DNA of 64,000 nucleotides from Dipteronia dyeriana (taxonomy: Eukaryota; Streptophyta; Magnoliopsida; Sapindales; Sapindaceae). The stretch covers positions 9,246,413 to 9,310,412 of the forward strand of contig CM065301.1 in the NCBI GenBank assembly GCA_032871835.1, written 5' to 3'. The position numbers and the translations under genes are program-made. The notes under the pieces were generated by a model. The model saw only the letters and a program-made list of their open reading frames with translations, was not told where the DNA came from and did not search any database. Below, piece after piece: positions 10,289 to 21,465 of this stretch (the stretch's first letter is position 1; every line of letters begins with the position of its first letter).

Positions 10289-10689
10289 TATACTAGACAT
10301 GTTTGTACTGGTGGTTTTTGTATGGTCGATTTTTCATGAATTTCAAATCTCATATTATTTTTATAACTAGTTTTGAGTACGTAAATGTTCAGCAAATGGG
10401 TCCAACACAGGAAAAAATAAAATTTCTTATTTCAACTGAATTATGTTTTATGATGGGCCATAACCCACAAATTTAAATTGTATCTTTAACTTACAAGGTG
10501 GAAAAGTTTTGAAAGGCTACGTAATTTTGTTAAAGCTTTTTGCTAGGAGCCACTTTGAAACTCTGAAAATTATGATTTTCTAAGAAAGATTTACATAAGA
10601 CATATTTCAGTCAGAAAGATCTAGTTCTCATAGGATCCTCTCAGACTCAAGATAGGAGTCGGGATGCGTCTTGTCAACAAATATGAACT

Positions 10690-11240
10690 CATTAATCATT
10701 AATGGTCAAATTACTACAAATTAAATAGTTTAATTTAGTAACAAAATATATTTAAATTAACTACTAAACTTAAAAATCCTAAATTTACTAACTTAAAAAT
10801 GTTAAAATTAACTACTACACGTAAAAATCATAATTTATTAACAAAATATATTCAAATAAACTGCTACAAATAAAATTGTTTAATTTACTAACAAAATATA
10901 TTTAAATTAACTACTACACTTATAAATCATAATTTACTATCAAAATATATTTAAATTAACTATTAAACTTAAAAATGTTAAAATTAACTACTACACATAA
11001 AAATCATAATTTACTGACAAAATATATTCAAATACACTACTACAAATTAAATTGGTTCATTTACTAACAAAATATATTTAAATTACTACTATACTTATAA
11101 ATCATAATTTACTAACAAAATATATTTACATTAACTACTACACTTTATAAAACTTTTAACTTACTAATATAAAAATATTAAAATTAACTACTACACATAT
11201 AATGATTAATTTACTAACACAATATATATAAATTCACTAC
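10690..11240. repeat. AT-rich higher-order tandem repeat (~176-200 bp period)
   Basis: Sub-units such as TAATTTACTAACAAAATATA and AACTACTACACATAAAAATC alternate. The phrase AACTACTACAC-TA-AAATCATAATTTA recurs at about 10811, 10987 and 11187, giving a period of 176 then 200 bp, each made of several 45-60-bp sub-units. It starts right after the solo LTR target duplication. Confidence 0.7.
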
Positions 11241-11404
11241 TACATAAGTACACGTAATAATGATCAATTAACTATTAAAAAAATTAAAATTAATTTACTA
11301 ACTAAACAAAAATATTAAAAATATTAAGTAAAGTGTTTACATAACATTCTAAATTTACTAACATAAAGAAATGATAACATTTAAAGAAAAATGTACCTTA
11401 AAAG

Positions 11405-11416
11405 TTTTTTGTAGTG
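11405..11416 (-). mobile_element. CACTA-like terminus
   Basis: Read on the minus strand the sequence is CACTACAAAAAACTTTTAAGG, the classic start of CACTA (En/Spm) transposons. It is followed on the plus strand by GTG, a possible 3-bp duplication. The opposite terminus was not found. If real, the AT-rich repeat at 10690-11240 would be its subterminal repeat region. Confidence 0.4.
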
Positions 11417-11764
11417 GTGAAAAATGAAGAGAATAATAGATAGATAGATAATAGGAAATCAATATAACAGTATTAGAAAATGTGTGTAGAGAGAGAGAGA
11501 GAGTAACAATGAAATTGAATGAAAATGTGTAGATATTTGGAGAATGGAGAGAGATTGAAATAATGATAGAATGAAATAGTGAGAGAATGAGAGAAGGTGA
11601 TTGAAAAATGGAATGAATTGAAGTATTTATAGAAAAATTTGAATTGTGGGTTAAAATATAAAATAGAAGAGTTTAAGGGGTTTTTTTATAATTTTTTTTA
11701 CCTTCAACGGTGAATTTTCAAATTCAACCGTGAAGGGATTTAAAAAAAAAAAAAATATTAATTG

Positions 11765-12424
11765 TCGATCCAAATGGTCGGACCACCGTGCCGGTCCGAA
11801 GTGCCACCCGTTTGGCCTAGCCCATCGACATGGCGTGCCTTGGTAAATCGGTACGGTTAATGGTGTCCACGGTTCGGTTTCGGTTCCGAACCGTCTGTTT
11901 CGATTTCGGTTCCGAACCGTCGGTTTCGATTTCGGTTCCGAACCGTCGGTTTCGATTTCGGTTCCGATTTCGGTTCCGTGGAAAGGCCGAACCGTAACCT
12001 TAACCGTAACCGGAATGGAGCGGTTTGGGACGGTTTCAGTTATGGCGGTTTTCGGTTACGGCTCGGTTTCGGTTACGGTTACGGTCCGGTTTTTTTTTTT
12101 TTAAAAAAAAAAATTGCCACGTGTCAACATTTTATTAGTTGTTGCATTTTTTTTTTCATCGAAACCGGCGGTTTTTTGTTTCGGTTTTCAAAATTCCTAA
12201 CCCTAACCGAACCGTCGGGAACCAGTTTCCAACCGATTTTGTAACCGACGGTTTCAGTTACGGTTTCGGTCGGTTACGGTTTTAAGAGGACGGTTTCGGT
12301 TCGGTTTCGAACGGTTTAACCGAACCGTAAACACCTTTAGGTACGGTGGACCGGCTATCGATCTACGTGCTTGGCACGCCGGACGAACCGGCCTCCTTGG
12401 ACCTAGTCCATTTTTACAGCACTG
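11765..12424. mobile_element. hAT element fragment, split by a nested MITE
   Basis: The GC-rich flanks at 11765-11849 (GGTCGGACC, CCGGTCCG) and 12348-12424 match in style the arms of the 7042-7546 MITE. The right end GTCCATTTTTACAGCACTG, reversed, is CAGTGCTGTAAAAATGGAC, nearly that element's terminal repeat. The left terminus was not located. A 7-of-8 duplication (TTTTGTAG against TGTTGTAG) would place it near 11413, but this is weak. Confidence 0.6.
11858..12339. mobile_element. hAT MITE (482 bp) nested in another hAT element
   Basis: Perfect 8-bp target duplications GGTACGGT flank it (11850-11857 and 12340-12347). The ends are TAATGGTGTCCACGGTTCGG and, reversed, TAAAGGTGTTTACGGTTCGG. The interior is made of CGGTTTCGGTTCCGAACCGT-type phrases in both orientations around an AT-rich centre (poly-T/A near 12091-12111). 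It has no transposase. Confidence 0.9.
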
Positions 12425-14742
12425 TTGTAGTAGAGAGCCTGCATACTTTGATATTCATAATTTTGACCATGTGAAAAGAGACATGCATCGCATGAAGTGT
12501 AGTGTCATGAAGATTCAAGATATGGAATCATCTCCGGCCATTAAATTATAATATAAAACATCAGAATTTTGACAGAACGTCCGCCAATAGAGGTTCAATA
12601 ATTTGTATTTTCTATATTGAAATGATGAGTAGTTGGCATATTAGTCCACAGTGTGTTTAAAGGGACGGTGAAACAGAAGTTGAAAAAAATAAAAAAAATT
12701 GATGAGTAAAACAGTTGCTACTGCAATGATGTCTTCTATGAATTGAAAACATTAAAATTAAAAAAAAAAAAAAAAAAACTACTGGATAAGAAAGAAACTA
12801 TGTTCAAGCTAAATTTGAACGTTGGATCTTTATTATTATTTATTAATGGTTTTATAGATCGTGAAAAGTACTTCATAGAAAGTTAGCTATTTGGTTTACT
12901 TTAACAGGGTTTGAAAATTTAAGGGTAACTTTTTGGAAGGTTTACGTGTAAATATTATCGTATTAATAATTTATGTTTAAAATACATCAATTAACGTGTG
13001 GAGGTGAAAATATCCTGAAATTGACTTTATCGTTATTAACTTATGAGAGAAAAAATAGAGAGAGATTTCAATCGTTTTGGTTGTTAATTAATTGAATGAA
13101 ATGTTAGATTATGTTTTATTTGTGGATTTGAAAATGATTATGGGTTAAGTTAGAGTTTTAGATTTATTGAACAGTTGTTGATGAAGATGATATTCTGGGT
13201 ATCCGAGTTTTTTGTTGATGAACCCGAGCATTTTTTCGTTATTTATGTTTTTATTTTTGAAATTGGTTTGAGTTTATTCGAGCTTTTTAAATTCATATTC
13301 GAGCTTTTATTTTACACGTTCGAAAGGATTGAAATAAAATTCGAGTTTTTTTTTCATTCGAGTTTTTTTTTATTTCGAGATTTTGACATACAATCGAGTT
13401 TTTATATAAAAGGTCCGAGATTATTTTTAATGTCCGAGCTTTTTTTATAATGCCTGAGCTTTTTTTTGTAAATGTTCGAGCTCCGAATGTATCTGCTTAG
13501 CCCCCATTAAACTAATTATCCAATGAAGATGTATTGATAATGTTTGACCTCCATTGGAGGTCTATTAAACAGACATCTATAAAGAAGATAAAAGAATCAA
13601 ATCTTCGAAATTTTCAAAGTAAGAGCTGATTGAAGTATAAAGACAACTTTTAAGGGTATTTTGAACAGTTCACCATAATAAATGTTTTTTAAATATAAGT
13701 TATTAAACCGATGACTTTATCACAATACAAGAAAAAAAAGATGATAATCCTCACGATTTCCTTTACTTTAATAAAGTTTTTGAATTCCGGATCTAACCTC
13801 TCCTTATCTCGTAGTCAAACGTTCAATTAAGAATCCAAGATTAATATTGTAGGGTTCGGCAAGGGGCGGAGCTGTTTGCAATTTAGCCTGGGCTATAGCA
13901 TAGGCTGATTTTTTGGAAAAAAGTATAAGGTCATTATAAAAGAACCTTGTTTTATTATTTACTAAACTATCCTAATTAAAACAAATAATGTTAAATTTAT
14001 ATTATTGGTTGTTAAAAAAAATAATAATAAGTAAATATGTAATTTTCATTTCTTAACAATCCAATTACTATTATAGGTTAGGATATTCCTTAAAGAAAAA
14101 ACAATAAAGTAAGAAAAAATTTATGCATAAATTAAGAAAAATTTCATTCATAGTTAATGTTAACATAATTTCTTTAGCCCTCTCTATAATAACATCATAG
14201 CTTCGCACCTCGATGAGAGCCCGAGTTTCGAACTCCGATTCGCTAAAAGACTGCAAATTAAGTTCAGTAATTATACATTTATACAATATATGATGTAAAC
14301 AAGATTGCAAATTAAGTTCAAAAATAAATGGTGAGTAGAAGAATTACCACTACAATGCCTTCTTTCACGACGAAGAAACAATAAACTATTTTCCAACCAC
14401 AGATTATCTTAAAAAGCTAATTTGCAATATTATAATATTTTGTTGGGTTTATAGATACCGTTTGGTATAATAATTCTCTATATAGGACTTTTGTTTTGTG
14501 AGGTTAAACAATTAACTTTATAATATTACAGACCTAGATGAAAAGATTATTTGGTAACGTTGGAATTTTAAATATTTATAAATTTACATAAATTTACAAG
14601 ATATACACATATATATATATATATATAGTTTTAGAGAGATGCAAATATATTGCTAAATTGATAATTTCTCCAAGAACAATATCTAGATGGTCCAAAGCCC
14701 AAGAATCTGTATTTTTGAAAAAAATAATACTAAACTCTGTAC
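12425..14742. other. AT-rich spacer, no gene recognised
   Basis: It contains a 19-base A run (12760-12778), the CGAG-T(n) repeat at 13195-13495, and short AT microsatellites near 14610. A GGGGCGGAGC phrase near 13865 followed by AT-rich DNA looks like an edge of an unclassified repeat. The frames here (up to 91 codons) are F/L-rich and match nothing I know. Confidence 0.5.
13195..13495. repeat. Irregular TYCGAGYTTTTT repeat
   Basis: About a dozen copies of CGAGTTTTT, CGAGCTTTT and CCGAGATT occur at irregular spacing of 15-40 bp. The F/E-rich plus-strand frame of 91 codons across it follows from the repeat and is not supported as a gene. Confidence 0.6.
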
Positions 14743-15376
14743 TAGGGATGCACAGTTATCCCCGGGCCACAAATTTCCGCACCCCATCCCTATTTGGAGA
14801 ATTTTTTTTGGGAAAAGATGGGGAAATTGGGGGGGGGGGGGGGGGGGGGGGGGGTGGATGGGGATGAAAATCATCCCCAAATTAAAATGGGAATGGGGAT
14901 GGGGAGGTCTCCCCATCCCCATTTCCCCATTTCCCCAACAATTAAATTGAAATGGGGATGGGGATGGAGATCCCCATTTCCTCATTTCCCCCAAAATTAT
15001 ATAAATATAATTATAATATATATTTGAATTATTTGAAACATTTTATTTTGAATTTGTAATGTATTGATATTTTTTATTTGTAATGAAAGGTTTTTTTTTT
15101 TTTTTAAATTTAATTTATAATTTTTAGTTAAATGGGAAAATGGAAAAATGGGGGAACGAGGATACGAAAAAACAGAAAAAAAATGAGGAAAAAATGAGGA
15201 ATTGGGGATGATGATGGAGGAACCTCCCCCAAACATTTATATCCCCATTTTCCCCAAATGGGAAAATGAAAAGAATGGAGGAAGGGTCTAGAAAGTGGGG
15301 ATGAGGATGAGGATGAGGATGAGGATGGGGATGGGGGGATCTATATCCATCCTCATTCCCCAAACGTGCATCCCTA
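14743..15376. mobile_element. hAT-type MITE (634 bp) rich in GGGATG/CATCCC
   Basis: The ends are TAGGGATGCACAGTTATCCCC and, reversed, TAGGGATGCACGTTTGGGGA. The flanks CTCTGTAC (14735-14742) and TTCTGTAC (15377-15384) match at 7 of 8, consistent with an aged 8-bp hAT duplication. Both arms are built of GGGGATGGGGATGGGGA-like repeats around an AT-rich centre. No transposase is present; His-Pro-rich frames across the arms are artefacts. Confidence 0.85.
14829..14854 (+). repeat. 26-base G run
   Basis: An uninterrupted run of 26 G residues within the left arm of the GGGATG MITE. Such runs form G-quadruplexes readily and are prone to length error in sequencing and assembly. Confidence 0.9.
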
Positions 15377-15384
15377 TTCTGTAC

Positions 15385-16656
15385 TGAGTTTTAGCATTAG
15401 CTAAAGATGAGCTACCTTGCTTCAGCGTAAAAATGGACCCAATATCCTTTATAAAAAAGAAAGAACGAACCATTTTGATTGTAATAACTTGTAGTTTGCC
15501 GATCTCATTCTTTTTTCTATATCCAAATGCTCATTGGGTAAATTCCCAACTTGATTTCACCTCACTCTCCAAATTAAGTTTTCTCGTAAATGGAACTGAA
15601 TTTTCCCTCCCATTTAAAAAATTAAGTTCAATTTTTCTTTTTGATTTTTTCAATAAACATGTCCTAAATGTTATCAACCAAACCTATCGAAACCCGGTTT
15701 CGATTGTTTCGGTTGATTTAACCCGTGTAATTAAATTCAGGCAAACTCTTTCTTTCTCAACCTTTACATTCTTTTTTACATCCAAATGCTCTATCTTATG
15801 CCATTAATAACACTTGTTTTAGTGAACCAACACCTAATCTCTATCAACCGTTCTAACCAATTTGTCCGATTGATGCCATATCTACAGCCATTTCATCAGT
15901 GTATTCTTCTGTCATTCAAATTCCAGCTTTGGTTGGTTTGTGAGATTTAAGTAAAGCCCCAAATCTAAAATTTTAAGGGGCCAAAGCCCAATACATCTAC
16001 TGTACTGCATCAAATAAAAGATTGGATTTGGTTGTCTTCAGTCTAATAAACTCCATATGCACGAGTAGAAATCACAAACTTTACAATATTTAAGTTTGGA
16101 TGCAACGCAAATTAGCTTAGCCACTTAAAAATTTGATCGGTGCGCTATATCACTAACGGGAAGAAAGGTGCTCTACTACCTTTACTAAGAGGTTTGCAAT
16201 CGAAGTTATTTGTGTTTTTTCAAAATTCAACACCATCATAATTGCATTTTGTAACCTTTTGAAGTTTGATTAATTCAATCTTCAACTAAATATTCAATAT
16301 TATGAAATCTAATTTTGAAAAGAGTGGATATTGACCATTTCAATCAAATAGATATTGGTTAGGTAATCAATTTTGTTATAAAGGAAAACAACATTTCCAT
16401 TTTTTTTTAACTGAACATTTCAATCTTGACAACCAATTAGTTTATTTCTCATCAGATTATGGGGAAAAAATGGTTTTATTGGTACCTAAAAAAGTTCTCT
16501 GTAGTAATTTTTTTTAATGAATTTTATTGTCTTGTTTCAATAAATACAGTGGTTGAATTTTCTATAAAAAGAAATTTTTATGTTTTTAACCTGTATCTTA
16601 AGGACACAAATTAACAATGTCATTTTCTTATTACTAAAATATTCTAATACTAAAAT
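15385..16656. other. AT-rich spacer, no gene recognised
   Basis: The longest frame (124 codons, plus strand, 15433-15807) has low-complexity F/S/L composition and no motif. Nothing else is recognised. The end of this spacer, ACTTA at 16657-16661, is the target duplication of the Tat element. Confidence 0.5.
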
Positions 16657-16661
16657 ACTTA

Positions 16662-17558
16662 TGTTATATGTGAATTTTATCATACGTACACGCCATCAAC
16701 AAAAATGATAAATTGTCAGGTGGACATCCGAATAGGCATTCAAAAAATATCCTGTAAGACATCACCGAAGAAGAGAAAATCCGAGTAAACAGATGTTGAA
16801 CAAAACCTACTCAGGATCAATCAGCGTTATATACTACTCGGGATCAGATAATGACACCCGGGGCTGGTTAAATAACATTTCTACTCGGGATCAAATGACG
16901 TTACTCAGGACCAGCGGTATTGTCCTTACTCGGGACAAACATGAAGAAAACTGAATAAAAGGCACAACACATAGCTCACGTGGATCGAGTCAATAAAATG
17001 CACGAAGATATCCATATCAAAAAGGAATCTCGATAAGAACAGAATATTAAACAGGAAAGGTTCTCAATCAGACAACAACTTTATTTCTTCAAAAAGGCTA
17101 TGCTCTTATAAGGAAATAAGTCTTAATTGGACTACATTACTAGAATCTCATTCGATCTCAATACAAGACTCTGAAACAGGAAAGAAAACAATCAGTTTCA
17201 AGCAAGTAAATAATTGTAATTAAATAAGAAGATCTTCTATTACTTGTACAATGCAGAATAAGGTTCTATAAACATATAAATATACCCATAATCTCGCCAA
17301 AAAAAATATATACATCATTCATAGAAAAATACAGAGTGAAAAAAAAAGAGATCGAGAGCTTGTAATATTATAATTCCATAGTGGATTTTGGCTTGGTTGA
17401 TCATTCAACCACCCATGGACGTTTCTCCGGTCATCGGAGTTTTACCACATAAAAAACTTACGTCTTGAATACTTTCTCCTTCTCTTTCTTTTTAAAATTA
17501 CAGCCGAAATCCAATCCTTGTTGACTTTTTTAAAACAATCCAGAAACCGACGTCAACA
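16662..17558 (+). repeat. 5' LTR of the Tat element (897 bp)
   Basis: Runs from TGTTATATGTG to CGACGTCAACA and matches 27606-28501 along its full length. Near its start it carries several ACTCGGGA/ACTCAGGA phrases at 20-40-bp intervals, which could be regulatory repeats of the U3 region. Confidence 0.95.
17266..17284 (+). promoter_or_regulatory. Candidate TATA box of the Tat 5' LTR
   Basis: CTATAAACATATAAATATA lies about 280 bp before the LTR end, with CCCATAATCTCGCC following. This is a plausible core promoter for the genomic RNA; the start site is not determined. Confidence 0.45.
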
Positions 17559-17560
17559 AT

Positions 17561-17580
17561 TGGCGCTAGAAGGAGGGGCT
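17561..17580 (+). other. Primer-binding site of the Tat element
   Basis: TGGCGCTAGAAGGAGGGGCT starts two bases after the 5' LTR, the expected place and TGG start for a tRNA primer site. I could not assign the tRNA. Confidence 0.7.
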
Positions 17581-17604
17581 GAACCTCCGATTTAATCAAA
17601 AGCG

Positions 17605-19446
17605 ATGACAGGAAGCAGAAGCAGTTCTGGGGATATCCAAAAATCTCTAGATAAATTCCATATTGGCAGTAGCTCACGGGATCTCACTGCAACAACAGAG
17701 AACCCACCTACATTTCTGGTGGGGATCCAGCCAGTTCCTCTGACCAGCGAAGACTTGACACAACGCTTTCGAGAGGTGTTACAACAACTGGTGGCAGACG
17801 CAGCAAAGGAATGAGTTGATCTACTGGTTGCAGAAGCACAAACTCCTAACCTCCCACATACGAGGCTTCGTTCGGTTGTAGTAGAGCCAGAAATAAATAC
17901 ACCGGAAGCTGGAAGGAACTCTGTTCCAATTAATCAGGGTGGACGTGAAACACCTGAGGAGGAACAACCACTCCAGAAGTAGAACCAGGATCAGACAGCC
18001 TGCGCTAGACACCGTAAACATTACCGGCACATGAATCGGTCGTCATCAGAAGATAGCGATCTGAACCATCGCAAGCATCATCACGGAATCATACGTGAAA
18101 TCCGGCATCAAAGTGAAGAACCAGAAAGGGGAATGGAAATCACCCAGCGGTTCAACCGTCAAGGAAGTCTGGTGGGAGATAGAGACGTCGTAATCCAGAG
18201 CCTAACTCGAGAAGTGGAGAATAATATGCATCAAATGGACGCGCTGGTCAGACGTTATGGGTATAACGATTTATCTTATGACGATTCTGACAGTCCATTC
18301 CCCAGGGAAATCTTACAGACCCCATTCCCAGAAAGGTTCAGGATGCCGCACGTGGAGCAGTTTAAGAAAGACACAGACCCTAAGGAGCACGTCAGACGCT
18401 ATAAAAGTGTCATGGCTCAATATGCCCACAATGATCCCTTACTGTGTCTCAACTTTCCACAAACTCTAGGAGACACGGGTTCAAGATGGTTTAGGAGATT
18501 GCCTCCAGCAAGCATCAGAAGTTTTAGTGAACTGAGCAGGAGTTTCTCAAGGCAATTTCTGAACAATGTTCACAGGAAAAAGTCAGTGACTTACCTTTCT
18601 CAAATAAAGCAAGGAAAAGATGAGTTGCTGAAGAAATATCTGGGGAGATTCGGCCAAACAATATCAAAAATTGGAAGTGCAAACGATGAAGCAATAATTG
18701 CTGCATTCATCAACAACCTGCAGAATGGACGACTATCCTTTGATTTAAGAAGACCCCGTCTGACCAGATATGCAGATATTATGGACATGGCAGGAGGGTG
18801 CACTAGGCGAAGAATAAGAGTTAGCCACTGGAGGATGCTACATGTATGGAGGAAAACCCGAACAAAAGGACACCGAGTCCAACAGAATCAAAAGGGAAAA
18901 CAAAAGGGAAACAACAAGGAAAAAAGCAAGGACCGGGGAAAAGAGCGTAATACCGAACAAACCACGGAAAAATACTGAGGCAGATACATCAATTACACCC
19001 CTCTTAGGAAAAAGCATGAGGAAATCCTGGCCATTCTGGAAACAAAGAATATGGTACAAGAGTCACGCCATCAATCTTAGTTTGCCCGGCGAGATACAAC
19101 CAAATACTGCAGGTTCCACAAGGAAACCGGTCATGAGACTTCCAAGTGTTACCAGCTCAGAGATTACATAGAAACCCTCATTCGGGAAGGACATCTACAT
19201 GATGTGATCTTGAAAAGTGATGAGAAATCAGAAGCAAAAAAAGAGATCAAGGGCGATCACAGCTCTGGTCGAAATCAAAGGGCCAGTCCAGAGGCCAATC
19301 AAGTAATACATACGATCTTTGGAGGACCATCCACTGGGAGAAGTAACCGAGAGCGAACACAGGAAATCAGAGAAGCAGTAGAAGCAAGACATAACTTTGA
19401 CGTAAACTCGGTAGAGCCGGACCCGAAAAGGGTAAAGGAAGGATGA
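17605..19446 (+). pseudogene. gag: gag of the Tat element
   Basis: Capsid/nucleocapsid precursor that packages the element RNA. ATG 17605 follows the primer site closely. The retrotransposon gag core is at about 18300-18790, with the family-typical phrases TDPKEHVRRYKSVM, DTGSRWFRRLP and FSRQFLNN. A zinc-knuckle-like motif, YCRFHKETGHETSKCYQL (Cys at 19108), lies near the end. All of this is in one frame, broken by TGA 17812, TAG 17980, TGA 18976, TAG 19078 and TGA 19444. In family terms gag runs directly into pol here with no frameshift. It is not translatable as it stands. Confidence 0.9.
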
Positions 19447-19506
19447 GACCCAATAACATTCACAGAAGCAGATTCACATGGGGTCGATGTTTGGCCAAAT
19501 GACGTC

Positions 19507-19797
19507 TTGGTCATAAGTGCCTGGATTTGTCATCGGGAAGTCAGGAGAATCCTGATAGATAATGAAAGTTCAGCAGGCATTCTCAATATAGCCGTCTATA
19601 ATCAACTCAGGTTAGACCGAAAGGACCTACAGCCCTTCCATACTCCACTCAGAGGATTCGGGGGAATTGAGGTCAGGTCACTCGGGACGGTAAAGCTACC
19701 TGTGAAGATTGAAGTGGCACCTTGCCAGAGAACGGTATTGCTCGACTTCGTGGTGGTAGACTTGGACAATTGGCCATATAATGTATTATTGGGATGA
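19507..19797 (+). pseudogene. Aspartic protease domain of the Tat element
   Basis: Same frame as gag. The active-site loop reads LIDNESSAGIL where relatives have a DNGSS- or DGGSS-type loop, so a catalytic-loop Gly appears replaced by Glu, a G-to-A change. The flap region and VVVDLDNWPYNVLLG follow, then a TGA (19795) where relatives have Arg (ILGRPFL). The domain normally cleaves Gag-Pol. Confidence 0.8.
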
Positions 19798-19896
19798 CCA
19801 TTTCTAAATAAAACTAAGGCCGTAACAGCCACATATGCCTTAATGATCAAGTTCCCGACCGAATAGGGGGTCTGAGTAGTCAAGGGATCTCAACAG

Positions 19897-21402
19897 ATGG
19901 CCCGAAGAGCTAACCTGACAGTATACAAAGACAAGAATGATGAACAGGTTTACACTATAACACATCCGAGTCAGAACAAAAAGCCACTATCATTCGAATT
20001 CGATCCAAGGGAAGAGCCGAATGAATCCAAAACTGAACGGGTTGAAGAAATCACCTTGAAAGAAGATGAACCAGATAAAAAGGTCAAGATCGGGGCTAAC
20101 TTGGAAAGAAAAGTCAAACAAAGCCTCATTGATCTATTTAAAGAATATAGGTATGTGTTCGCTTGGAATCATGAAGACATGGTCGGGATAGATGCCAGAA
20201 TAATATCTCACCATCTCACAGTAGACCCGAATGTAAAACCAGTGATACAAAAGAGAAGATCATTCAATCTCTAGAGAAGCCAGACAATCAAACAGGAAGT
20301 AGGGAATCTACTCGCTGTAGGATCGATCAGAGAGGTCAATTACCCCCAATGGGTAGCTAACGTAGTCCTCGTCCAAAAGAAAAATGGACAATGGAGGATG
20401 TGCGTAGATTTTACAGATCTGAACAAAGCATGCCCTAAAGATAGTTTTCCACTTTCGAGGATAGATCAGTTGGTGGACGCTACATCAGGCCATGAGTTGC
20501 TCAGTTTTATGGACGTCTACTCGAGATATAACCAAATTCGGATGAACAAGGCTGACGAAGAAAAAATATCATTCACAACTAATCAGGGTTTATACTGTTA
20601 CACAGTAATGCCCTTCGGGCTAAAAAATGTAGGGGCAACATATCAAAGGTTGGTCAACAGAATCTTCGCACGACAAATTGGAAGGAACATGGAAGTATAC
20701 ATTGATGACATGTTGACCAAGAGCATCACGGCAGACAAGCATACTTCAGACCCGCGAGAAACATTTGATGTTTTGAGGAGGTACCAAATGAAGCTAAATT
20801 CGAACAAGTGTTTATTCGGGGTTCCTTCAGGAAGATTCCTGGGTTTTCAAGTTCACCAAAGAGGAATTGAAGTCAACCCCGAGAAGATCCAGGCCCTGTA
20901 AAAAATGATTTCGCCTAGGACACTCAAAGAAGTGCAGTGCCTAACAGGATGCTTAGCTTCCTTGGGTAGATTCATCTCAAAGGCCACAGACAGATGCGGA
21001 CCCTTTTTCAAAGTAATTAGAAAAGGGAAATGACTCGAATAGAATGAAGAGTGCGAGCAGGCATTCTTAAAAATTAAAGAATACCTAGGGCATACTCCCA
21101 TCTTTTCAAAACCACATATGGGAGAAACACTCCAATTGTACTTATCAATTACAGAACTAGCAGCAAGCTCAGTCCTAGTCAGAACAGAAGATAGAGTACA
21201 AAAGCCAGTATACTATACCAGCAAAGCACTTCTACCAGCCGAGATCAGGTATTCACAGGCAAAGAAAATGGCTCTAGCATTGGTTTCAGCAGCAAGGAAG
21301 CTAAGACCATATTTTCAGGCTCATACAATCCAAATACTCACTGACTGCCCATTAAAGCAAATTCTACAGAAACTAGAGATTTCAAGAAGATTAACCAAAT
21401 AG
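19897..21402 (+). pseudogene. pol: Reverse transcriptase and first RNase H of the Tat element
   Basis: RT palm and finger motifs are clear: VANVVLVQKKNGQWRMCVDFTDLNKACPKD (starting near 20356), SFMDVYSRYNQI, and the catalytic EVYIDDM (near 20694). RVNxxK-type connection segments follow (SPRTLKEVQCLTGCLASLGRF). The Ty3-type RNase H follows at about 21120-21400 (YYTSKALLPAEIRYSQAKK, ILTDCPLKQIL). Stops at 20272, 20899, about 21031, about 21040 and 21400 interrupt it; the last replaces the conserved Trp of KWAIEL. The frame is the same as gag. Confidence 0.92.
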
Positions 21403-21465
21403 GCAATCGAGCTAAGTGAATTCGATATCCACTACATCCCCAGGACATCTCTCAAAGGGCTAGCA

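Larger units (their letters stand above)
6780..10676 (+). mobile_element. Solo LTR of a Ty3/gypsy element (Tekay/Del-like guess)
   Basis: Begins TGTTATACCCC at 6780 and ends TGCGTCTTGTCA at 10676. It is flanked by identical 5-bp direct repeats ACAAA (6775-6779 and 10677-10681), the hallmark of LTR-retroelement insertion. No internal genes, primer-binding site or second LTR accompany it, so it is a solo LTR left by LTR-LTR recombination. Without the hAT insertion it is about 3.4 kb, very long for an LTR. Near its end it has the phrase CACTCGCTGGGCGTTAGCG followed by a T-rich tract and AGGTGATCACC. This recalls the 'cactgagt' segment of Tekay/Del LTRs, but lineage is an inference. Confidence 0.85.

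Noticed and set aside
13175..13450. 91-codon F/E-rich plus-strand frame
   Set aside because: Created by the CGAGTTTTT repeat.
14658..15473. G-rich and His-Pro-rich frames on both strands
   Set aside because: They follow the GGGATG repeats and the 26-G run of a MITE.
15433..15807. 124-codon plus-strand frame
   Set aside because: AT-rich, low-complexity F/S/L composition, no motif, no neighbouring exon.
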